64,000 bases of DNA, taken from positions 2,294,001 to 2,358,000 of the forward strand of contig NZ_JAHSTY010000002.1 in NCBI RefSeq assembly GCF_019145355.1, given 5' to 3'. Below the pieces are notes generated by a model, which saw nothing but the letters and a program-made list of their open reading frames with translations, had not been told where the DNA came from and ran no database searches. This document shows, one piece after another, positions 54,797-63,754 of the stretch; position 1 is the stretch's first letter, and each line of letters begins with the position of its first letter. The stretch comes from Pseudomonas azadiae. Its GTDB lineage: Bacteria > Pseudomonadota > Gammaproteobacteria > Pseudomonadales > Pseudomonadaceae. A program made the translations under genes and the position numbers.

Positions 54797-55933
54797 ATGA
54801 ATCAGCTCAAACAGCTGTTTACCCGCTACAAAATGCTCGCCCTGGTCATCGCCGTGGCGGTGATCTGGCTGTTTTTCAGTTGGCAGACGGAGGGTGGTTT
54901 TCTCACGCCGCGCAACCTGTCCAACCTGCTGCGGCAGATGTCGATCACCGGGATCCTCGCATGCGGCATGGTGCTGGTGATCATCAGCGGCGAGATTGAT
55001 TTGTCGGTGGGTTCGCTGCTCGGATTGCTGGGCGGACTGGCGGCGATCCTGGATGTGGTTTATCACGTGCCGTTGTTGGCCAATCTGAGCCTGGTCGCTT
55101 TGTGCGGCTTGATGATCGGGCTGGCCAACGGGTACATGACGGCCTATCTGCGCATCCCGTCGTTTATCGTCGGGCTGGGCGGGATGCTGGCGTTTCGCGG
55201 GATTCTGCTGGGGATCACCGGCGGTACGACCATTGCGCCGGTGTCGCCCTCGCTGGTGTACGTGGGCCAGGGGTATTTGCCGCACACGGTGGGCATCGGC
55301 CTGGGTGTATTGCTGTTTGCGTTGACCCTGTTCCTCACCTGGAAGCAACGACGCAACCGCGCGCTGCATGGTTTGGCGGCGCATTCACGGGTGCGTGACG
55401 CGGTGCGCGTGGTGGTGATTGGCGCCGTGCTGGCGGGGTTCGTCACCACCCTCAACAGCTACGACGGCATCCCCGTGCCGGTGCTGCTGTTGCTGTTGCT
55501 GCTCGGCGTATTCAGCTACGTCACCAGCCAGACCGTGTTCGGCCGTCGCGTGTATGCGGTGGGCAGCAACATGGAAGCCACGCGCCTGTCGGGCATCAAC
55601 GTACAGGCAGTGAAGCTGTGGATCTTCGGCATCATGGGCGTGATGTGCGCCCTCGCCGGCCTGGTCAACACCGCCCGGCTTGCGGCCGGTTCGCCATCGG
55701 CGGGCAACATGGGCGAACTGGATGCCATCGCCGCGTGCTTTATCGGCGGGACGTCGATGCGCGGCGGTTCGGGCACGGTGTATGGCGCGTTGCTCGGGGC
55801 GCTGGTGATCACCAGCCTGGATAACGGCATGTCGATGCTGGACGTGGACAGTTACTGGCAGATGATCGTGAAGGGCAGCATTCTGGTGCTGGCGGTGTGG
55901 GTGGATGTGAGTACGCGGACCGGCCGGCGGTAG
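54797..55933 (+). CDS. xylH: D-xylose ABC transporter permease
   Basis: The 378-residue protein is longer than most CUT2 permeases, as is normal for XylH, with an extra pair of helices around residues 160-240. It has VIISGEIDLSVGSLLGLLGG, SFIVGLGGMLAFRGILLGITGGTT, FGRRVYAVGSNMEATRLSGI and ACFIGGTSMRGGSGT. It starts on the base after the xylG stop and ends the xyl operon. Confidence 0.94.
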   Translation: MNQLKQLFTRYKMLALVIAVAVIWLFFSWQTEGGFLTPRNLSNLLRQMSITGILACGMVLVIISGEIDLSVGSLLGLLGGLAAILDVVYHVPLLANLSLVALCGLMIGLANGYMTAYLRIPSFIVGLGGMLAFRGILLGITGGTTIAPVSPSLVYVGQGYLPHTVGIGLGVLLFALTLFLTWKQRRNRALHGLAAHSRVRDAVRVVVIGAVLAGFVTTLNSYDGIPVPVLLLLLLLGVFSYVTSQTVFGRRVYAVGSNMEATRLSGINVQAVKLWIFGIMGVMCALAGLVNTARLAAGSPSAGNMGELDAIAACFIGGTSMRGGSGTVYGALLGALVITSLDNGMSMLDVDSYWQMIVKGSILVLAVWVDVSTRTGRR

Positions 55934-55961
55934 AGGCTACGCAAGAACGCAAGAGTTCAAA

Positions 55962-56046
55962 TGTGGGAGCCGGGCTTGCCCGCGATGACGGTGGGTCAGG
56001 CAATACCTCTGTGACTGCCCTTCCACCACGGGGCAAGCCCGCGCAG
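55962..56046. repeat. REP element, degenerate pair
   Basis: TGTGGGAGCCGGGCTTGCCC at the left is matched by an eroded right arm (GGGGCAAGCCCGCGCAGG). Confidence 0.75.
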
Positions 56047-56089
56047 GCCTTAGGGATCTACACAACTTTCAAAGGCTGAAAAATGTCCC

Positions 56090-56216
56090 CGTAGTGAGCG
56101 GGCTTGCCCCGCGCTGGGCTGCGGCCCAAACCAGGCGAATAGGGTTTTTCTGAAACTGCGCGGTGTCTTTATTGGGCGGCTTCGCAGCCCAGCGCGGGGC
56201 AAGCCCGCTCACTACA
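56090..56216. repeat. Paired REP element (TAGTGAGCGGGC type)
   Basis: GTAGTGAGCGGGCTTGCCCC and GCGCTGGGCTGC are mirrored by GCAGCCCAGCGC and GGGGCAAGCCCGCTCACTAC. With 55962-56046 it fills the gap between xylH and the convergent binding-protein gene. Confidence 0.9.
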
Positions 56217-56295
56217 AAGAGGTGTAAATACCTATGCCCCTCCCACATTTGATTGCATTTCAAGGTTGGATCGCAGGGGTTGGTCTGCCCCTTCC

Positions 56296-57216
56296 CTATT
56301 CAAACGCCTGGCGATTCTCTGGCGTGATCAACTTGAACGGCACCCACACCACCGGCGACTCCAGCACCTCGCCGCGTACCAGGCGCAGCGCGGTGTCCAC
56401 GGCGCCGCTGGCCTGGCCTGCGGCGTCCTGGAATACGCTGACGGCCATCTTGCCCTCGGCCATCAATTTCAAACCGTCCGGCGTGCCGTCGATGCCGCCG
56501 ACCCAATAGTCCTTGGCCTGCTTGCCGGCTTTTTCCAGCCCCATGATCGCGCCGATCGCCATTTCGTCGTTGTTGGCCGCGACGATCGAAAAGTCGACGC
56601 CCTGCTTGACCCAGTCCATGACAATGGTGGCAGCCTGGCTACGCTCCCAGTTGCCGACTTTTTTCTGCACGACTTTCATATCCGGGTATTTGGCGACGAC
56701 TTTTTCCACGTCTTCGGTGCGCATCAACGAGGACGCGTTGGCCGGGTCGCCCACCAGAATCACCACGTTGCCTTTGTAACCGGCGCGGCGCGCCAGTTCT
56801 TCCATCTGCAACGTGCCCGACTCCAGCTCGTTGGAGCCGACAAACGCCGTCTGCGCCGGCCATTTTTCCGGGTTCGGGTTGCGGTTGACGAACACCAGCG
56901 GAATCTTCGCGTCCGCGGCCAACTGCATCATCTGCGCCGCGCTTTTGCCGTCCACCATCGCAATGATGATCGCATCCACCTTGGCGTTGACCAGGTTGCG
57001 CAATTGACGCATCTGCAAATCGACGCTGTCCTGGCCATTCTCCATGAATATGTCGACGTTCATGACGCCGGCCTGTTGCTGCACGCCGTTGCGCAGCAGG
57101 GTCTGGAAGTTATCGTCGTATTTCGCCATGCCCACGCCCAGCAAGGGCGTGGCGGCCTGGGCCAGGCCCGGCACGAACAGCGTCGCACCCAGGGCGAGCA
57201 TTAACCATGCTTTCAT
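56296..57216 (-). CDS. Sugar-binding periplasmic protein paired with a chemoreceptor
   Basis: The 306-residue protein has a signal peptide (about 1-21, ending GLAQA) and a type I binding fold: LLGVGMAKYDDNFQTLLRNG, DAIIIAMVDGKS, VFVNRNP, VGSNELESGTLQMEELA and VAANNDEMAIGAIMGLEKAG. It is close in style to the protein at 1592-2518. It lies 17 bases after a chemoreceptor gene and has no ATPase or permease neighbour, which suggests a role in sensing. The ATG at 57216 has AGGAG and gives the signal peptide. Confidence 0.87.
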   Translation of the reverse strand: MKAWLMLALGATLFVPGLAQAATPLLGVGMAKYDDNFQTLLRNGVQQQAGVMNVDIFMENGQDSVDLQMRQLRNLVNAKVDAIIIAMVDGKSAAQMMQLAADAKIPLVFVNRNPNPEKWPAQTAFVGSNELESGTLQMEELARRAGYKGNVVILVGDPANASSLMRTEDVEKVVAKYPDMKVVQKKVGNWERSQAATIVMDWVKQGVDFSIVAANNDEMAIGAIMGLEKAGKQAKDYWVGGIDGTPDGLKLMAEGKMAVSVFQDAAGQASGAVDTALRLVRGEVLESPVVWVPFKLITPENRQAFE

Positions 57217-57233
57217 GTTCTGACTCCTGCGGC

Positions 57234-59219
57234 TCAAACGCTGAAATGGTGGAGCAGCTCGCGCTGCACTTTGGCCATGTTCGACAGCTCTTGGCTGCTG
57301 ATGGCGGACTGCTCGGCACCGTCTGCCGTCTGCTGGGCTGAATCGTTGATCTGGATGACCATCCGGCTGGTTTCCTGCACCGTGGCACTCTGCTGCTCGG
57401 TGGCGGCGGCAATCTGGATGTTCATGTCGCGGATACTGTCGACCGCGTCGCTCATCGACAGCAGCAAATCACCGGCGCCCGAGGCCAGGGACACGCATTG
57501 GCTGGACTGCGCCTGGCTTTCGTTCATCACGTGCACCACCGAGTGAATTTTTTGCTGCATGAGCCCGATCATGTCCTGGATCTCGCTGGTCGAGGTCTGG
57601 GTACGGCTGGCCAGGGAACGCACTTCATCGGCCACGACCGCAAAACCGCGCCCTTGCTCGCCGGCACGCGCCGCTTCGATTGCTGCGTTGAGGGCAAGCA
57701 GGTTGGTTTGTTCGGCAATGGTGCGAATGGCCACCACAATGCCCTCGATGTTCTGTCCGTACTTCTGCAGCTCATCGGTCACTTGCGTGGCTTTGTTCAC
57801 CTGGTCGGCCTGCTGGCGGATATTGACGATGGTCTCGGCCACGCGCTCCTGCACCTTGTGCGTGAGCTCACTGGTGTCGTCCACGGCCTGGCGGGTGTCC
57901 TGCGCACGCCGGGCAACTTCTTCGACCGTGCTTTCCATTTGCGTCATCGCCGAGGCGGCCGATTGCAAGCGGTCCTTCTGCTCGTCCACCACACGGGTGG
58001 TCTGCTCGCTGTTCAAGGCGTTATTGCCAGCGGTCACGGCCAGCGCATCGGCCGAGCTGATCAGTTCACGGAAGGTTTTCTGAAGGGCTTTGGTCAGCTC
58101 ATTCAGGTAACCGCCCAACTCACCGAATTCATCTTTACGGCTGACATCGAAGCTGACCCGCATGTCGCCGGCGGTGAGCGTCTTGAGCACTTCGCGAAAC
58201 GCCGCCAGCGGGCGCCGCAGGCTGAAGGCGACCCAAGTACCAATCGCCACGGCCGCCAGCACCGCCAGCACACAGGCGATCAACAGCACGCTGCGGCTGG
58301 TGCCGATAGTGGCATTGGCGGAATGGCTGGCCTGGTTGGCGACCTCCAGCGATTGGCTGCCGAACTCGGCGATGCGGTCGAGGGTGGCTTTGAGTGCCGC
58401 CTCAACCGCATTGCGTTGCTGCTGCACCTGCGCGGCGAGCTTCGCCTCGGCTTGATAGGCCTGGAACAGACCGTCAGCGGCGGTCAGGTCCGTCAGCAGG
58501 CGATTGACCATGACGCCGGCGATCCGCCCGACTCGCGGGTCAATCGCCGTCAGCGCCTGGGCCCGGGTGCTGATCACTTCGTCCTGCAGGTTCAGCACGC
58601 GCTGCAGTTTATCGATGGCGGGCGTGACGGTATGGGCCGCGAAGCCATCGTAGGATTTGTTGACTTCCAGCAGCAGTTGCTCTGCTGCGGCCACCTGTTG
58701 CGGTTCGTTGACGCTGCGTGCATGCGCGATGTAATCACGCAGATAACTGGTCAACTGCATCGCCTGCGCACTGCTGTAACCTTGCAGTTTGCGTGTCAGC
58801 GCCAACTGCTGCACATGCTGCAAATGGGAGGTCATCAAGGCCTGCGCCTGTTCGGCGTAGGCCGTGACGTGTTGGCGCTGCTGCGCCAGGTTCGCCCGCA
58901 GCGCCTCATGCTCACCGGTGTAGGCAGCGGTGCTGTCGAGCAACTGAGTGAACTGGGCGATGCTTTCGGTAAACGGCCGCTTGCCGTCCTCGATCTGCTT
59001 GGGGTCGGTGCTGATCTGAATGGCCAACAACGCCTGGTTGGCGCGCAGGATGTGCACGTAGAGCTCACTGGCGGCCCGGCTCAACGGCGCCGACTGGCCG
59101 GTGATGATGGACAAGCGACCGCCGATGGACTGCGTGTTCTGATAGCTGATCCCGGCCATGATCAGCAGCAACAGCACCAACACCGCAAATCCGCCGATCA
59201 CACGCTGCAATATGGTCAT
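57234..59219 (-). CDS. Methyl-accepting chemotaxis protein with large helical sensor domain
   Basis: The 661-residue receptor has TM1 (about 8-28), a 280-residue helical periplasmic domain (29-308) of the size of HBM/McpS-type bundles, TM2 (309-332), HAMP (333-388) and a signalling hairpin with [22 protein letters not shown]. No CheR-docking pentapeptide is seen at the C-terminus (HHFSV). The downstream gene for a sugar-binding protein, in the same operon, may supply its ligand-loaded partner. Confidence 0.88.
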   Translation of the reverse strand: MTILQRVIGGFAVLVLLLLIMAGISYQNTQSIGGRLSIITGQSAPLSRAASELYVHILRANQALLAIQISTDPKQIEDGKRPFTESIAQFTQLLDSTAAYTGEHEALRANLAQQRQHVTAYAEQAQALMTSHLQHVQQLALTRKLQGYSSAQAMQLTSYLRDYIAHARSVNEPQQVAAAEQLLLEVNKSYDGFAAHTVTPAIDKLQRVLNLQDEVISTRAQALTAIDPRVGRIAGVMVNRLLTDLTAADGLFQAYQAEAKLAAQVQQQRNAVEAALKATLDRIAEFGSQSLEVANQASHSANATIGTSRSVLLIACVLAVLAAVAIGTWVAFSLRRPLAAFREVLKTLTAGDMRVSFDVSRKDEFGELGGYLNELTKALQKTFRELISSADALAVTAGNNALNSEQTTRVVDEQKDRLQSAASAMTQMESTVEEVARRAQDTRQAVDDTSELTHKVQERVAETIVNIRQQADQVNKATQVTDELQKYGQNIEGIVVAIRTIAEQTNLLALNAAIEAARAGEQGRGFAVVADEVRSLASRTQTSTSEIQDMIGLMQQKIHSVVHVMNESQAQSSQCVSLASGAGDLLLSMSDAVDSIRDMNIQIAAATEQQSATVQETSRMVIQINDSAQQTADGAEQSAISSQELSNMAKVQRELLHHFSV

Positions 59220-59350
59220 GGCTACCCCTTTTTAATTTTTATTCGTTGTCCTGAGACGACCAGGCGTACACCTCCAAGTTCGGGATCGCTCGGGTGCTAG
59301 TGGCTGTATCGGCCCGGTGGGCGGGGACTTGATCAACGCGGTCAAAAAAA

Positions 59351-59440
59351 GTGGGAGGGAGCTTGCTCCCGATGACGGCAGGTCAGTCGATGTAACTGTC
59401 GACTGATCCACCGCTATCGAGGGCAAGCCCCCTCCCACAT
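59351..59440. repeat. Paired REP element (GTGGGAGGGAGCTTGCTCCC type)
   Basis: GTGGGAGGGAGCTTGCTCCC is matched by GGGCAAGCCCCCTCCCAC. It lies between the chemoreceptor promoter and the levansucrase end. Confidence 0.85.
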
Positions 59441-59479
59441 TTGCAGCATTTTATCTGCTGATAAATGGCCGCCAGACGG

Positions 59480-60730
59480 TCACTGGTTCAACACGACATC
59501 ACGCATCGCGGGGATGTACCCGTAGTCATAAGCCTCCTGCACAAACGAACGATCACCCTTCAATACAATCCTGACGGTGGGCGCTTCGGTGCCGCCGATG
59601 CGGTAGTCATCGCCCTGGGTGGGCACGCTGTCAATAAACGACGTCACCAGGCCGTTGGGCATCACGCAGTGCGAATACGTCTGGAATGGCTGCGAGGGCG
59701 GGTTGCCGAGCACCAGCCCGGAGGCATTCATGGGTGTGTAAGGGCCGAACAGATGATCGCCGACAAACCCATAGACGCCGTCCGGCCCCGTCACGCCGTC
59801 GGCGTAGGTGAATTTATGACTGATGGTGAACAGGTAATACTTGCCGTCCTGGAACACATAGTGCGGCCGCTCGGTCTGGTCGTTCACGCCAACGGCGGTC
59901 ACCAGCGGCGGCAGGATTTCCCAATCGTCACCGCTGAGGTCCTTGGCAACAGCGATGCCGATGCAGCCGACCTGATAGCGCGCCCCGCCCACGTCCTCGT
60001 GCCCCGGCGGCACCAGCCCCAGCTCGTTCGGGCCCACTTCGTGAGTGCCGCGCTCACCGGCGACGTTGCCTTCAAAGACCATGTACAGCTTGCCATCCAC
60101 GGGGTCGATAAATGGGCTGGGATCACGAAAGTTCCAGGTCGCGTTCTGCGCTTCGGTTTGGTAATAGGTGCCGTCGGCGTCGAACAGCGATTTGACCTGG
60201 CTAAAGCCTTGCAGCTCCACACCGCTGTCGGAGGTGACCACCCGGCCACGCACCTTGGCAATCGTCGCCCCCGGCGTGACGCAGGTGTAATACAGGTCAA
60301 TGTCACCGGCATTATTGAGCAGGATCGGTGTACCGGCCCATTCACGGGTGGTCGGCGAAACCCCTTCGGCCATGACACGGCCGCCGAAAATCCAGTCCTT
60401 GCCGGTGCGCGAGTACCAGTAGCAGATACGCGCATGGCCATGGCGGTCTTCCCAATCGCGCTTGATGTCGTAGCGGCCATCGGCGTTGATGAACTGTGGA
60501 TCGTGCGGACGGCGATCGGCGGTGAGTGTGAAGATCACCGACCAGCCGTTGACGGATACCACCGTGCCATCAAGTTCACGCAATGGCATGGTGTCCCAGA
60601 TAAATACCGTGTCACTCATGACAGGAAAGTCAGGACGCACTAACGGTTGCGTGGTCGTCGGGTCATTCTCATTAACTTTCAGCGCATCGGCCCGAGTCCA
60701 ACGAGTGGGTGTGTGATTCGCGTGTTTCAT
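59480..60730 (-). CDS. lsc: Levansucrase, GH68
   Basis: The 416-residue protein has the GH68 catalytic residues at exactly the positions used for Erwinia levansucrase: nucleophile Asp46 in FIWDTMP, transition-state stabiliser Asp203 in FRDPSPF and acid/base Glu287 in [11 protein letters not shown]. It transfers fructose from sucrose to a growing beta-2,6 levan chain and also hydrolyses sucrose. As in other Gram-negative levansucrases there is no Sec signal peptide. It is monocistronic with a long AT-rich upstream region. Confidence 0.94.
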   Translation of the reverse strand: MKHANHTPTRWTRADALKVNENDPTTTQPLVRPDFPVMSDTVFIWDTMPLRELDGTVVSVNGWSVIFTLTADRRPHDPQFINADGRYDIKRDWEDRHGHARICYWYSRTGKDWIFGGRVMAEGVSPTTREWAGTPILLNNAGDIDLYYTCVTPGATIAKVRGRVVTSDSGVELQGFSQVKSLFDADGTYYQTEAQNATWNFRDPSPFIDPVDGKLYMVFEGNVAGERGTHEVGPNELGLVPPGHEDVGGARYQVGCIGIAVAKDLSGDDWEILPPLVTAVGVNDQTERPHYVFQDGKYYLFTISHKFTYADGVTGPDGVYGFVGDHLFGPYTPMNASGLVLGNPPSQPFQTYSHCVMPNGLVTSFIDSVPTQGDDYRIGGTEAPTVRIVLKGDRSFVQEAYDYGYIPAMRDVVLNQ

Positions 60731-60910
60731 GATGATGTCCTTTTACTGACGCTTAAGTGACAAGCGAAGATTGAATAACACATGAACAGCCAGCAACTTT
60801 CTGCTGACTGAAAAGAGCAAGCCAGCGTTGGCCTTAACGTGCGGGGCAAGGTTTAACATGGAAGCCTGGCTGTCGCAACGTGAAGAATTATTTAGGTTAA
60901 AAAGGCCATC

Positions 60911-60941
60911 ACTGTATTTATATCCTTGATATAAAGACAGT
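60911..60941. promoter_or_regulatory. Inverted repeat upstream of levansucrase
   Basis: ACTGTATTTATAT and ATATAAAGACAGT are inverted arms with one mismatch in 13, around CCTTG. It lies about 180 bases before the lsc start and could be a regulator site or an mRNA hairpin. Confidence 0.45.
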
Positions 60942-61158
60942 GGCACTTACAATCAACGACAAGCAACTAGAAAGCTAGCTACTCAATTACCAGGCAGCAG
61001 GGCTGCGGGCCGGAGCCGTTACTCTTCTGCGCTTAACGGTATTGCGCGCCAAATTAAACCGAGCGCTTAGTTATCAGATTAGTTGCTATCGATATGAAAT
61101 AAATCGCAGCATATCAAGTCTACGACCCACACTTACCCAGTAGGTATCTACACACTTT

Positions 61159-61292
61159 TGTAGTGAGCGGGCTTGTCCCGCGCTGGGTGGCGAAGCCGCC
61201 CCAATAAATACACCGCGCAGTTTCAGACAAACCCAATTCGCCTGGTTTGGGGCGGCTTCGCAGCCCAGCGCGGGGCAAGCCCGCTCACTACA
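61159..61292. repeat. Paired REP element (TAGTGAGCGGGC type)
   Basis: TGTAGTGAGCGGGCTTGTCC plus a GGTGGCGAAGCCGCCCC block is mirrored by GGGGCGGCTTCGCAGCCCAG and AGCCCGCTCACTACA. Confidence 0.9.
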
Positions 61293-61499
61293 AGGAGATA
61301 TGCCAGCCTTGGAAAGTTGTGTAGATACCCAGGGCTATCGCAGGCAAGCCAGCTCCCACCTTGCCCGCATTCCACTGTTGGATCGGCGGGGTTAGTGGCA
61401 TTTGGTCATGGTTTGTAAAAGGCCAGCAAGGCACATCCCTTTTAATTGCAGGACGTTTCCTAGACAATCCCTGCCGCCTTGTGCCTGCTGGAATCGGTG

Positions 61500-61700
61500 G
61501 CTAGTCTTCGCTCCGTCGCTGGGCTTCAGCGATCGGGTTTAGCAGCCTGGCTTCAATAGGCACACGGTTCACGTCCACTTTTATGGTGGCTGTGCGTGGG
61601 GCACCTTCGGGTGCGCTGGTTTCCTATTGACCGGTCTGCTAACCCGCGTACAGCTGCCACCTTCGTTTAGCAGCGTTGGCGGTAGCTCTCATGCTCAATA
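61500..61700 (+). ncRNA. Candidate structured RNA leader before a small protein gene
   Basis: About 200 bases fold into several mutually compatible stems: CGCTG/CAGCG (61517-61531), CAATAGG/CCTATTG (61554-61560 with 61623-61629), CCAC/GTGG (61575-61589), GCACC-TTCG-GGTGC (61601-61614, a UUCG tetraloop), GGGTTTAGCAG with CTGCTAACCC (61535-61545 with 61636-61645) and AGCTGCC with GGTAGCT (around 61652-61687). Long-range and local stems nest as in a riboswitch or leader. The family was not identified. Confidence 0.55.
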
Positions 61701-61711
61701 GGAGTTACACC

Positions 61712-62020
61712 ATGAACAAAGTCCTACCCGACCCACCCCGCGACCCCGCCAAAGACCGCGCCGCCTTCAACCGCGCCATCGACCATTACCTGCCCACCCA
61801 AGGCTTTCACACCGTCAACGAAGACCTCAGCTTCGAAGATGCCCTGCTCTACACCGCCAGTTTGCTGGACAGTGCTTCGGCGACTGCGCTGGATTGCGGG
61901 GAAAAGTTGGAAAGCCCTGAGCGGGCGAAGATTCTGGCGGTGTGGCATTTGCTGGAGATTGCCAGGACGACGGTGGACCGCTCCATCGAGTGCCTGAAGC
62001 CTTCGATAGCCACTGCCTGA
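61712..62020 (+). CDS. Small conserved Pseudomonas protein (DUF3077/DUF6124-like)
   Basis: The 102-residue acidic protein (MNKVLPDPPRDPAKDRAAFNRA in part, then SFEDALLYTASLLDSASATA and ILAVWHLLEIARTTVDRSIECL) has two to three helices and no signal peptide. It resembles small DUF proteins found in many copies in Pseudomonas genomes; the function is unknown. The ATG has AGGAG eight bases upstream and follows the structured leader directly, so its expression may depend on that RNA. Confidence 0.65.
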   Translation: MNKVLPDPPRDPAKDRAAFNRAIDHYLPTQGFHTVNEDLSFEDALLYTASLLDSASATALDCGEKLESPERAKILAVWHLLEIARTTVDRSIECLKPSIATA

Positions 62021-62034
62021 AACGCGGTTACCCC

Positions 62035-62124
62035 TGTGGGAGCGGGCTTGCTCGCGAATGCGGCGTGTCAGCCAGCACATCGGGCGACTGACACTCTGCA
62101 TTCGTGAGCAAGCCCGCTCCCACC
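62035..62124. repeat. Paired REP element (GTGGGAGCGGGCTTGCTCGCGA type)
   Basis: TGTGGGAGCGGGCTTGCTCG is mirrored by TGAGCAAGCCCGCTCCCAC between the convergent small gene and mmsA. Confidence 0.9.
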
Positions 62125-62146
62125 GGGGACCTGCTGTGTTCCTGAG

Positions 62147-63646
62147 TTATCTGGACACCGGCATCGCAAACTCCGCGCCCTGCTCGATGCTCTCCGACCA
62201 GCGCTGCATGATCGATTTCTGTTTGGTGTAGAAGCGCACACCCTCGGTGCCATACGCGTGCATGTCGCCAAACAGGCTCTTCTTCCAGCCACCAAAACCA
62301 TGCCAGGCCATCGGCACCGGGATGGGCACGTTGATGCCGACCATGCCCACTTCGATGCGGCGTGCAAATTCGCGGGCGATGTTGCCGTCGCGGGTAAAGC
62401 AGCTGACGCCGTTGCCGAATTCGTGAGCGTTGACCAGTTTCACCGCTTCGGCGAAGTCGTCCACGCGGACACACGCCAGCACCGGGCCGAAGATTTCTTC
62501 GCGGTAGATGCTCATCTCTTGGGTGACGTGATCGAACAGGGTCGCGCCGAGCCAGAAGCCGTTTTCCAGGCCCGCTTCGGTGGGCACGTAATCGCGCCCG
62601 TCGAGCAGCAGTTGCGCGCCGGCCTGCACGCCTTGTTCGATGTAGCCGCGGATGCGTTCCAGCGCGGCGCGGGACACGATCGGGCCCATTTCGGCCTTCA
62701 AATCGCGGCCGTCGGTGATGCGCAGTTGCCGGGCTCGCTCGGTCAAGGCGGCGATGACTTTGTCACCCACGTCGCCCACCAGCACGGCGACCGAGATGGC
62801 CATGCAGCGCTCGCCGGCGCTGCCGTACGCCGCGCCCATCAGTGCGTCGACGGTTTTTTCGATATCGGCGTCGGGCATCACCACCATGTGGTTTTTTGCA
62901 CCGCCCAGGCCTTGCACGCGCTTGCCGTTGCGCGCGCCGGTTTCGTAGATGTACTGGGCAATCGGCGTGGAACCGACGAAGCTCACGGCCTTGACGTCCG
63001 GGTGTTCGATCAGCGCGTCTACCGATTCCTTGTCGCCCTGCACCACGTTGAACACACCTTTGGGCAGGCCGGCTTCACGCAGCAGCTCGGCCATGAACAG
63101 CGAGGCGCTCGGGTCGGTCGGGCTTGGCTTGAGGATGAAGGTGTTGCCCGCTGCGATGGCGATCGGGTACATCCACATCGGCACCATCACCGGGAAGTTG
63201 AACGGCGTGACGCCGGCCACAACCCCCAGCGGCTGGCGCAGGGTCCAGTTGTCCATGCCACGGGAAACCTGGTCGGAATACTCGCCCTTGAGCAGGTTGG
63301 GAATGCCGCAGGCGAATTCGAGGATGTCGATGCCGCGGTCGACTTCGCCTTGGGCATCGGTAAAGACCTTGCCGTGCTCGGCGACGATAATGCGCGCCAG
63401 ATCGTCCTTACGTTCACGCAGCAGGTGCAGGTATTCGAACAGCACGCGGGCGCGGCGAATCGGCGGCGTGTCCGCCCAACCGGCGAAAGCGGCCTGGGCA
63501 GCGGCAACGGCTTCGGCCACGGTCTGGCGGCTGGCCAGGGCGACGCGGCCGGTCTTTTCGCCGGTGGCCGGGTTGTAGACGTCCTGATAGCGATCGTCGC
63601 GGGACACGCGCTGGTCGTTGATGTAGTGCTCGATGGTGGTGGTCAT
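62147..63646 (-). CDS. mmsA: CoA-acylating methylmalonate-semialdehyde dehydrogenase
   Basis: The 499-residue protein is an ALDH-superfamily member with [29 protein letters not shown] and nucleophile Cys281 in [10 protein letters not shown]. The general-base Glu of ordinary ALDHs is replaced in LGGAKNH (Asn252), the hallmark of the CoA-dependent MmsA branch. It converts methylmalonate or malonate semialdehyde to propionyl- or acetyl-CoA in valine, myo-inositol and beta-alanine breakdown. It is divergent from a LysR gene. No mmsB is adjacent in the window. Confidence 0.9.
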   Translation of the reverse strand: MTTTIEHYINDQRVSRDDRYQDVYNPATGEKTGRVALASRQTVAEAVAAAQAAFAGWADTPPIRRARVLFEYLHLLRERKDDLARIIVAEHGKVFTDAQGEVDRGIDILEFACGIPNLLKGEYSDQVSRGMDNWTLRQPLGVVAGVTPFNFPVMVPMWMYPIAIAAGNTFILKPSPTDPSASLFMAELLREAGLPKGVFNVVQGDKESVDALIEHPDVKAVSFVGSTPIAQYIYETGARNGKRVQGLGGAKNHMVVMPDADIEKTVDALMGAAYGSAGERCMAISVAVLVGDVGDKVIAALTERARQLRITDGRDLKAEMGPIVSRAALERIRGYIEQGVQAGAQLLLDGRDYVPTEAGLENGFWLGATLFDHVTQEMSIYREEIFGPVLACVRVDDFAEAVKLVNAHEFGNGVSCFTRDGNIAREFARRIEVGMVGINVPIPVPMAWHGFGGWKKSLFGDMHAYGTEGVRFYTKQKSIMQRWSESIEQGAEFAMPVSR

Positions 63647-63754
63647 GGCAGTCGATCCAGGTGGGTAGCGTTGGAGTACACCTTAGGCTTTCGCTTTGTT
63701 CCAAACCAGAGCAGAATCCAGAACTTATTGTCCACATTGGCGAACAATTAACCC

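Larger units (their letters stand above)
60731..61499. other. Long AT-rich intergenic region upstream of levansucrase
   Basis: From 60731 to about 61150 the DNA is clearly richer in A+T than its neighbours and holds an inverted repeat at 60911-60941. A REP pair lies at 61159-61292 and half a REP unit at about 61332-61361. No credible gene was seen. Confidence 0.6.

Noticed and set aside
60731..61700. tRNA or rRNA gene in the long intergenic region
   Set aside because: I found no cloverleaf with the GTTCRA T-loop or other tRNA hallmarks. The stems near the end fit a leader RNA instead.
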